Below, piece by piece: positions 1 through 6,325 of a stretch of DNA of 8,723 bases. The notes under the pieces are model-generated. The model saw nothing but the letters and a program-made list of their open reading frames with translations, was not told the origin of the DNA and searched no databases. Source of the DNA: an uncultured Lachnospiraceae bacterium (lineage in GTDB: Bacteria; Bacillota_A; Clostridia; Lachnospirales; Lachnospiraceae); assembly GCA_947302185.1 (NCBI GenBank), contig CAMYVI010000100.1, forward strand, positions 1 to 8,723, in the 5' to 3' direction. Positions within the stretch are counted from its first letter, which is position 1. Every line of letters begins with the position of its first letter. The translations under genes were made by a program, and so were the position numbers.

Positions 1-588
1 AAAATCATAGCTGATGGGGGTTTTATCGAGAATCAAAACGAATTTACCGATATGTATTACGGGTCAGCTACCGTCAGCTATTCCGGGTGCGAAGTCATCG
101 CTGTGTATAATGTTCTTCGCGCTCTGACCGGCAGGGAACCGAGTCTGCCGAAACTCATTGCCGCTTTTGAAAAAAATGGTATGATATTTTATGGCAATCT
201 CGGTACCGATCCGGGAGAGATGAAATATTTTCTGCAAAAACATCGCTTTCTTGTCGAGGAGTTCACGAATCCTGCCGAATTCATAAACCCTGCAGAAAAT
301 ATCGGGACGACAAATCGCTTTTCCGGGACAGGAAAGCCGATAAAAAAATTCCGGAAACAGAATCCGGCTGATGAGGCATATATTTTGACATTTTACAATG
401 ACATCGGCGACATTCTGCAGGGACTTCACACCGCAGCAGTGACATCTGACGGGAGATGGCTTTATCTGCACAATGACGGGGGAACCGGGGCAAGGGGACC
501 CTATGCCGATCTGGCGTGTATTCTCAATGAATATGATCAGAGAGGAGCCGGGATGATTTCTGTTATGCATGTGAAAGCTTATCGGTAG
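1..588 (+). CDS. Papain/C39-like putative cysteine peptidase fold protein, 5' end missing
   Basis: The frame is open from the first base of the window, so at least 195 residues are present and the true start lies upstream. The ATG at 52 is the first in-frame Met here, but it has no Shine-Dalgarno site, and the preceding 17 residues read naturally into it. Numbering from base 1, Cys30 sits in a Ser-Gly-Cys-Glu motif at the head of a hydrophobic helix (VIAVYNVL). His143 begins a beta strand (HTAAV), and Asn158-Asp159 follow the next strand (YLHND). This Cys, then a late His-strand-Asn/Asp hairpin, is the layout of papain-like C39-type peptidases. That assignment is inference, because the residue after Cys is Glu rather than Gly and no ABC transporter or leader peptide is visible. 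No membrane segment is seen in the part present; a signal peptide cannot be judged. It could equally be a non-catalytic member of the fold. TAG stop at 586-588. Confidence 0.72.
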   Translation, partial: KIIADGGFIENQNEFTDMYYGSATVSYSGCEVIAVYNVLRALTGREPSLPKLIAAFEKNGMIFYGNLGTDPGEMKYFLQKHRFLVEEFTNPAEFINPAENIGTTNRFSGTGKPIKKFRKQNPADEAYILTFYNDIGDILQGLHTAAVTSDGRWLYLHNDGGTGARGPYADLACILNEYDQRGAGMISVMHVKAYR

Positions 589-615
589 TTCCTTACGAAA
601 CTTCCGATAATAAAG

Positions 616-645
616 AAACGCGGATAATTCAAGTGATTCGCTTTT
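616..645 (+). terminator. Weak candidate intrinsic terminator after the first gene
   Basis: GCGGAT (620-625) can pair with ATTCGC (636-641) as a 6-bp stem with one G-U pair and a 10-base loop, followed at once by TTTT (642-645). AAA (616-618) could pair with part of the T run if C619 is bulged. The stem is short and the T run is only four long, so termination would be partial at best. Its place just after the stop of the first gene is what makes it plausible. If real, it argues against the TTG at 644 as start of the next gene, since that codon lies in the T run. Confidence 0.3.
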
Positions 646-716
646 GATCATAAATATGATTGAAACGCTGCATTTGAAAGAGAATTGGAACTATTCGTTT
701 GGCGGAATGGATACTC

Positions 717-722
717 AGGTGG
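717..722 (+). promoter_or_regulatory. Ribosome binding site AGGTGG that favours the ATG at 728
   Basis: AGGTGG ends five bases before the ATG at 728, a good Shine-Dalgarno match and spacing. The other in-frame starts are worse. TTG 644 and ATG 656 have no purine-rich box upstream, and ATG 707 has only GGCGGA directly abutting it. This site decides the start used for the large gene. A TATGAT box at 655-660 could be a -10 element giving a transcript starting near 667, which would also favour a downstream start, but I see no acceptable -35 for it. Confidence 0.5.
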
Positions 723-727
723 CACAT

Positions 728-3700
728 ATGGCTGTTTCAAGAGATACAGATCTGCAGAAAACTGAATACAGCATCAGAAATGACGGGAACCGTACCCGCG
801 AAGCCGCAGGTCGGAACCCTGCCGATAAACAGACATTCTTATCGTCTGTTCCCAATGATACGGATGACAGTATGTATTATCGCGATATCGAACAGATCGC
901 GGATCTTGATATCTATCATTTCGGGAACGTAGAGAAGACAAGGATTGAGGAAGATTTCAGCGAGCCTGACAGCTACGATGTCGATTCTGAGGACTTCGAG
1001 GATCTCGAGCAGAAAATAATATCAGCAGGTCTGAACGCCATAAAAGATGATATGCCGTCTTACGACATTGCCGAGCGCAAAGAGACAGAGAAAGAGGAAG
1101 AAGCAGAGGCGAAAGACGCCGGATCCGGCGAGCGCGAAGAGACTGTAATAGTCTCTGCCGAAATGCAGGAAGACGTCCCGGAAGGTGCATATGACGTTTC
1201 CAGGCTGACCATCGATGTGAGCATGTGTGAGGAAATGAACTTTGTCATGCAGCTTGGCGGCATCGTTCTGGTGCGCGATATAATGATCAAAAATGAAGGA
1301 AACTGTGAAATCAGAGACATCAGAATCACGATTTCTTCCGACGAGGACATTATCTCGACATGTGAGGAGACCGCGCCGACTCTCTACGAAGGGGAGGAGT
1401 GGCATATTGTTCAGCCTGACATTCGTGTGAACACATCTTATCTCGCATTTCTCGGCGAAAGGACGGAGTGTACTCTGAACTTTGAGTTCAGTGGGAAGGA
1501 CAGATATTCTAATCTGATCAACAAGAGCGTGAGAAAAACTGTAGTTGTCATGGCTTATGATCAGTGGAAGGGAAATGATTTTCATACTGAGCTCATACCT
1601 GCATTTATTATGCCAAATCAGCCGTTTATATCGGAACTTGTCACGGATGCTGCAGAAATTCTCGGAAGGGAGACCGGTTCATCGATTCTCGATGCATATC
1701 TTTCCGAGGACAGAAACAGAATAAGGAAAATGGCGTCGGCCGCCTATACCGCAGTAACAAAACGGCGCATTTCCGAAATTCCTTACTCTTCGAATGAGGA
1801 AGACATTTTAAGACGTATCCGTCTCGCGGAAAAAGTACGAAAACATAACAGAGCATCTGCCTATGACATTACACTGATATACCTGTCATGTCTGGAAGCC
1901 ATGGGGCTTAATCCTATCATTTACCTTCGGCACGAGGAAGCATATGCGGGGGTCTGGCTGAGTGATCAGACATTCGACTGCGCTGTAATGAAAAATGAGG
2001 TCGAAGCGGCATCGAAAGTCGATTCCGGGGAAATCCTTCTTATAGACTGCAGAACTATGCTGCTTGGTATGGAGTGCCCGTTCGATGAGTCTGTCCAGAG
2101 GGCGATAAACTCCGTGTTTATACCTGAAGGCTTTGTAGCCATGCTCGACATTTCCAGGTCCAGAAGGGACGGAGTCAAATCACTTCCGCTCAGAATTCAT
2201 GCTGACCATGTGTCCGGAACTTCTGACAGAAAGCGAAGACGCCGGAAAGGAAAAAGAAAGGATGGCTCTTCTGCTTTACGGAGCAATAAAAATGCGGACA
2301 GACAGATTATTGAAGACAATCGGACAGAGAGCAGGGCACTTGCCAACGCTTTCAGGAACTCCGAGACCTGGAAGAAAAGACTATATGACTCTGACGGTCA
2401 GAATCAGCTCACGGATATGAAACTCGACGGCCCGATCATTCCTCTGCTATCGGCCTTTGTCAATGACTATGTAGACATGCTGTCCGATGTCATGTATTTC
2501 GGACTCGTTTCACGCCCTGAAGAATATGTGGTACCGGAAAAACTTACGCCGGAGAACTGCAATCAGGTGGAAAATCTGCATGATATACTGCGTACGGACT
2601 TCAGACGCAAAAAAATCCATACTGTTTATAACCGGGAAGAGACGCAAAGGCGTGTCAGAGAAATTATTTTTGAGGCAGGCAGAGGATCCGAGGACCACGG
2701 TAAATCACTGCTGTATCTGGCGGCAGGTGTTTTGCGTTGGACCGAGATATCCAGCGGTGCGGTTCGATATGCTCCGCTTGTTCTGCTTCCGGTGGAAGTG
2801 AAACAGAGCAATAACGGAGGACGCCCGTTCCGGCTCGGTGAAACGCAGCCGCAGCTGAATTATGCTCTTCTCGAGAAAATGAAGAACGAATATTTTCTGA
2901 ACATTGATGGGCTTTTCCCGCTGCCTGGAGATTATCACGGCGTCAATGTAAAGAAAGTATGTGATCGTTTTCGGCAGGCCATAGACGGTCGGGAAGGCTG
3001 GAATGTCCTGGATGAAGCATTTCTCGGGATATTCGATCTGCCCGGTTATTATCAGAGCAGAAAACTCGGCTCATCGGATGTACTGAAAGAACATCATATC
3101 CTCAGAGGACTTACGGAAGGCATGCAGAGGACAGAGATAGATAAAGCTGCCGTTATGGCAGAAAAGATATATCTTCCGTTCCGCGCCGACAGTTATCAGG
3201 AATATGCGATCAGAGCAGCCATGCTCGGAACCAGTTTTGTACTTTCAGGTGCACCGGGCAGCGGTAAGACACATACAATAGCCAATATTATTGCAAATGC
3301 TGTCTGCCGCGGCAAGACAGTCCTTTTCTCCTGTGAAAAAACACAGGTTTATCGAGATGTTTTGCAAATGCTCGACAGCGCCGGTCTGACTCCCTTCTGT
3401 CTCTATGAGCAGCAGGGCAACATAAGGACGCGTGATCTGCTGACGCATCTTAAACGAGCGATGCAGCCTGCAGGTGTACCGGGCAGTGCGGATTATGAGA
3501 GCAGGGCCGGTGAGGTCGAGGAAATAGGCCGCGCACTTGACAGTTATTCCGCAACGATGAACAGCCGTCATGTCTGCGGTTACAGTCTCAGAGAACTGCT
3601 CGACATTTATGAGGAATACCGCGAGTATCCCGAGTTTCCGATGAGGGGAATAGACGCTGACAGCGTTACTTCTGTTATTCTGAAACAGAGGAGAGATCTG

Positions 3701-6241
3701 GTCAGACGTCTTATAGATGCGGGAAAGAGTATCGGCCATCCTAAGGGAAGCCCTCTTTCGTCCGTAAAGAGAACATTTTATACGGAAGAGCTTCTCAACG
3801 AGTCACAGCGTGCGGCAGGCGACGGACGTAAAACTATAGAAGAATTCAGAAATGTACTGAAGAGTTTTGTGGATCTTCTTGAACTGAAGTACCCGGTGAC
3901 CGAAAACGATATCGGACAGATGATCACTATAGCGGAATTTGTATCGGAATTAAGGGATGTTCCGTCGTTTCTGCTTCTCAAAAATGATGCAGGTCCGATT
4001 CTTACGCAGCTTCGCGAATATATAAGCGGTGCGGATGCATTTGCCGGAAAAGATCTTATAATGAACGGCAAATGGGATGGGGAATTCCTTCACGCCGACA
4101 TGGATGCATATCTTTCCGAATATAACGCAGCGAAATCCAAAATGTTCTTCAGGGACAGGGCTGTCAGGGAATTCAAAGCAGAGATAGAAAAGCACGCCAA
4201 CTTCGGTTTCGAGGAAAAAGAGATCCCGGAGCTGCTCGCTGAAGTGAAAATGTATCAGATGGAATCGCTGCTTCAGATGCAGCGATGGGAAGAGCTTACG
4301 GAAGAGAGCCGCAGCCTTCTGAAAGACTACCCGTCATATGATGCTGCGGAAGAATTGACGCAGCGTGTTAAAGCATACAGGGAGCTCTGCGATCAGCTGC
4401 CTACTCTCATGAGGTACGCTTATAATGCCGATATACGGAAAAATGCTACAGAGTCAGCCGATGTGCTGCCCGAACTGTATGACAGAGTCCGGGCAGGCTG
4501 GGCGGATCTTGTGAGACTGCTTGATATAGAAGAGAGCGGTTATTCTTCAGATCCGGTCGGAATAATGGAAGATATCTGCAATGTTCTTCTCGAAGATAAG
4601 GAAATGCTCGGCAACAGAATTCAGTTCAATGATCTGGCACTTCAAGCCAGATCGAATGACCTGGGATTTCTGGTGGACCGCTATCTCGGCGGCGCTTCCC
4701 ATGACGAAATAATGGGCATTTTCAATCGTGGAATTTATTCGTCGCTAATCAGATCGATACTTTATAAGAATCCGGCGGCGGGCAAGTTCGATGCGCATGT
4801 TTTTAATGAACTTATAGCTCACTTCAGACAGATAGAATCCGAGGTGACTCATCTGGCGGTGCTTAAGGTTCAGGAGAAGCTTGCAGGGAACAGACCGAGA
4901 CCTCAGGAATCGCCCAAACTGGCAGTCGGACTTATGGGACTGAAGAGAGCGGTTTCGACATTCGGAAGAGGGACGAATGCGAGAAATATCCTTGATCAGA
5001 TGTCTGATGTAATTGTCAGATTATGTCCGTGCGTCATGATGAGTCCTGCGGCATGTGCCGAATATCTGTCGGACAGATGGCCGGTATTCGATCTTGTCAT
5101 AATAGACGAGGCATCAGGGGTGGCTGCGGAAAGTGCGGCAGGAGTCATCGCGAGAGGTCGGGAACTGATTCTCTCGGGCGACATCTCCCAGAATCCGGTT
5201 CGTGACAGTATTCTGGAGATGTGTCTGGCTGCCGGTCTCCCGGAAATCAGGCTTGGGATTCATTACCGCAGCATGGATGAGAGGCTATTCGGATTTTGCA
5301 ACAGACAGTTCTATAACGGTGCATATTTAACGTTCCCGTCTTCCGTGCAGGATTCAAACTGTATCGAATATGTGGATGTCCCGGAAGGCAGGTGCGACAG
5401 TGAGACCGGCGTGAATGAGGCGGAAGCAAGGGCAGTCATACGGGAAATTCTGAAGTTGTATTCAGAGGGGAAAGAAGAAAAATGCTCCATCGGCGTCGTT
5501 GCCATAGGAACCCGTCAGAGTATGCGCATAGCCGAGCTTTTAGAGGAAGAGTATGCAAGAGACAATCTCTTTTCGGAGTGGATTAAGACAGCGGATGAAA
5601 AACTGCTTGTTACGGATGTCTTCAGCGCCGGAGGATATGAGAGGGATAATATAATTCTCTCTGTCAGCATGACAGCTGACAGCAACGGCGGAGAGTTCAT
5701 GCACATACTCGGTGAGAACGGGTGGAGATACCTGAATACAGCTGTTACGCGAGCAAGAAAACATCTGACCGTAGTGAGCTCGATAACTGCGGAGGAAATT
5801 CGTGCAAAGAGTCTGCTGAGCCGGGGAGGCACGACTCTTGCAGATTATCTTGACTATGCTTCCGGCAACAGGGAGGAAATAAAGGATTCCGTATCGGTCG
5901 AAAGGCAGAAAAAGGCCGGGGTGCTGAAAGCGATTCGGAGTACTCTGGATGAAGCAGGTTATATTACCGCAGCAATGGTAGGAGAGTCCGGATTTCGGGT
6001 AGACATAGCAGTTTCACTGGCCTGCAACCGGGAACGGTATATACTCGGTATTCTGCTTGACAGTGAAAATTATTCCGGAATCGAATCTTCTAAAGACCGT
6101 GATATACTCATGAGTTCCGAACTGTTGAAGAGAGGCTGGCCGGTCATGAATGTCTGGTGCATGGAATGGTGGACTAATCGTGAAGAAGTGAAGAAAAGAC
6201 TTCTGGAAGCGGTTGATTATATTAAGGAGAGAATTTTATAA
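728..6241 (+). CDS. Giant DUF4011-type superfamily 1 helicase with transglutaminase-like domain and C-terminal Vsr-like nuclease fold
   Basis: About 1,837 residues from ATG 728; in-frame starts at 644 (TTG), 656 and 707 would add up to 28. Domains: acidic low-complexity N-terminus (1-150); beta-rich, perhaps Ig-like, domain (160-275); transglutaminase-like domain (about 340-490; hallmark ending CLEAMGLNP near 385-394, then AYAGVWL near 405-411); basic tract KRRRRKGKRK (about 502-511); DUF4011-type region from Trp548 with YAPLVLLPVEV near 681. The helicase core has Walker A GAPGSGKT (841-848), a roughly 600-residue helical insert, motif II DEAS (1460-1463), GD...Q (1484-1488), HYRS (1512-1515) and AVTRAR (1672-1677). 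The C-terminus resembles Vsr/MTES_1575 nucleases (GFRVDIAV with Asp1759, then DRD and GWPVMNVW). Homologues of this architecture are NTP-driven and often defence-linked. Expected cytoplasmic: no signal peptide or membrane segment. Several catalytic positions are substituted (see findings), so nuclease and transglutaminase activity are doubtful. The family call is firm; the role is inferred. Confidence 0.9.
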   Translation: MAVSRDTDLQKTEYSIRNDGNRTREAAGRNPADKQTFLSSVPNDTDDSMYYRDIEQIADLDIYHFGNVEKTRIEEDFSEPDSYDVDSEDFEDLEQKIISAGLNAIKDDMPSYDIAERKETEKEEEAEAKDAGSGEREETVIVSAEMQEDVPEGAYDVSRLTIDVSMCEEMNFVMQLGGIVLVRDIMIKNEGNCEIRDIRITISSDEDIISTCEETAPTLYEGEEWHIVQPDIRVNTSYLAFLGERTECTLNFEFSGKDRYSNLINKSVRKTVVVMAYDQWKGNDFHTELIPAFIMPNQPFISELVTDAAEILGRETGSSILDAYLSEDRNRIRKMASAAYTAVTKRRISEIPYSSNEEDILRRIRLAEKVRKHNRASAYDITLIYLSCLEAMGLNPIIYLRHEEAYAGVWLSDQTFDCAVMKNEVEAASKVDSGEILLIDCRTMLLGMECPFDESVQRAINSVFIPEGFVAMLDISRSRRDGVKSLPLRIHADHVSGTSDRKRRRRKGKRKDGSSALRSNKNADRQIIEDNRTESRALANAFRNSETWKKRLYDSDGQNQLTDMKLDGPIIPLLSAFVNDYVDMLSDVMYFGLVSRPEEYVVPEKLTPENCNQVENLHDILRTDFRRKKIHTVYNREETQRRVREIIFEAGRGSEDHGKSLLYLAAGVLRWTEISSGAVRYAPLVLLPVEVKQSNNGGRPFRLGETQPQLNYALLEKMKNEYFLNIDGLFPLPGDYHGVNVKKVCDRFRQAIDGREGWNVLDEAFLGIFDLPGYYQSRKLGSSDVLKEHHILRGLTEGMQRTEIDKAAVMAEKIYLPFRADSYQEYAIRAAMLGTSFVLSGAPGSGKTHTIANIIANAVCRGKTVLFSCEKTQVYRDVLQMLDSAGLTPFCLYEQQGNIRTRDLLTHLKRAMQPAGVPGSADYESRAGEVEEIGRALDSYSATMNSRHVCGYSLRELLDIYEEYREYPEFPMRGIDADSVTSVILKQRRDLVRRLIDAGKSIGHPKGSPLSSVKRTFYTEELLNESQRAAGDGRKTIEEFRNVLKSFVDLLELKYPVTENDIGQMITIAEFVSELRDVPSFLLLKNDAGPILTQLREYISGADAFAGKDLIMNGKWDGEFLHADMDAYLSEYNAAKSKMFFRDRAVREFKAEIEKHANFGFEEKEIPELLAEVKMYQMESLLQMQRWEELTEESRSLLKDYPSYDAAEELTQRVKAYRELCDQLPTLMRYAYNADIRKNATESADVLPELYDRVRAGWADLVRLLDIEESGYSSDPVGIMEDICNVLLEDKEMLGNRIQFNDLALQARSNDLGFLVDRYLGGASHDEIMGIFNRGIYSSLIRSILYKNPAAGKFDAHVFNELIAHFRQIESEVTHLAVLKVQEKLAGNRPRPQESPKLAVGLMGLKRAVSTFGRGTNARNILDQMSDVIVRLCPCVMMSPAACAEYLSDRWPVFDLVIIDEASGVAAESAAGVIARGRELILSGDISQNPVRDSILEMCLAAGLPEIRLGIHYRSMDERLFGFCNRQFYNGAYLTFPSSVQDSNCIEYVDVPEGRCDSETGVNEAEARAVIREILKLYSEGKEEKCSIGVVAIGTRQSMRIAELLEEEYARDNLFSEWIKTADEKLLVTDVFSAGGYERDNIILSVSMTADSNGGEFMHILGENGWRYLNTAVTRARKHLTVVSSITAEEIRAKSLLSRGGTTLADYLDYASGNREEIKDSVSVERQKKAGVLKAIRSTLDEAGYITAAMVGESGFRVDIAVSLACNRERYILGILLDSENYSGIESSKDRDILMSSELLKRGWPVMNVWCMEWWTNREEVKKRLLEAVDYIKERIL

Positions 6242-6242
6242 T
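6213..6242 (+). promoter_or_regulatory. Sigma-A-type promoter for the M16C peptidase gene
   Basis: TTGATT (6213-6218, four of six consensus bases) and TATAAT (6237-6242, six of six) are separated by 18 bases. Initiation would be expected near G6249. The promoter lies inside the last codons of the helicase gene, and the -10 box contains its TAA stop (6239-6241). It would give the downstream peptidase its own transcript with a leader of about 75 bases. This is by inspection only; perfect TATAAT hexamers do occur by chance, but this spacing and place upstream of a gene start support function. Confidence 0.6.
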
Positions 6243-6284
6243 TACCGGGTCGTGGAAGTGCGCAAGCACGAAACGGGCCGTAAT
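6241..6284 (+). repeat. Imperfect inverted repeat capable of forming a GCAA-tetraloop hairpin
   Basis: Paired segments from outside in: ATTA (6241-6244) with TAAT (6281-6284); a bulged C6245; CGG (6246-6248) with CCG (6278-6280); a G6249/G6277 mismatch; TCGT (6250-6253) with ACGG (6273-6276, including one U-G pair); an internal loop GGAA (6254-6257) opposite GAA (6270-6272); GTGC (6258-6261) with GCAC (6266-6269); and a GCAA loop (6262-6265). That is 15 pairs over 44 bases, starting at the last base of the helicase stop codon. No T run follows, so it is not an ordinary intrinsic terminator. The GNRA loop and purine-rich internal loop suggest function as RNA, though the outer arms overlap the -10 box and could instead be a DNA operator. 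Confidence 0.6.
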
Positions 6285-6316
6285 CGACTATCGGAGAGTG
6301 AATCATTAGTTTATTT

Positions 6317-6321
6317 GGAGG
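6317..6321 (+). promoter_or_regulatory. Ribosome binding site GGAGG of the M16C peptidase
   Basis: GGAGG stands four bases before the ATG at 6326. It is the strongest Shine-Dalgarno site in the window, at slightly short spacing, and fixes the start of the peptidase. The leader between the inverted repeat and this site (6285-6316) is AT-rich and shows no other clear element. Confidence 0.8.
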
Positions 6322-6325
6322 TTTC

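Noticed and set aside
655..660. TATGAT as a -10 box for the helicase gene
   Set aside because: No -35-like hexamer lies 16-19 bases upstream. Mentioned only as weak support for a late start.
1022..1585. Minus-strand open frame of about 187 codons opposite the helicase N-terminal region
   Set aside because: It lies wholly inside a well-supported plus-strand gene, its product is Cys/Phe/His-rich with no family likeness, and no good ribosome binding site was evident.
3245..3739. Minus-strand open frame of about 164 codons across the Walker A region
   Set aside because: It is antisense to the Walker A motif of the helicase and its translation resembles no known protein.
728..6241. Possible HEPN RNase motif in the helicase protein
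   Set aside because: I could not identify a convincing R-x4-6-H motif in a suitable helical domain, so calling this protein Hhe itself is not justified.
6241..6284. Inverted repeat read as an intrinsic terminator
   Set aside because: No T run follows the right arm; the next bases are CGACTATCGG. The stem is also interrupted by a purine internal loop.
6258..6284. Resemblance of the GCGCAAGC...GGGCC segment to part of a GEMM (c-di-GMP-I) riboswitch
   Set aside because: The other required parts, the upstream GGCAAACC-type helix and the downstream receptor helix, are absent. The upstream bases are the end of the helicase coding region.
6293..6325. GGAGAGTGAATCATT segment resembling pieces of a THF riboswitch
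   Set aside because: Only two short words match, and there is no room for the pseudoknotted helices before the ribosome binding site.
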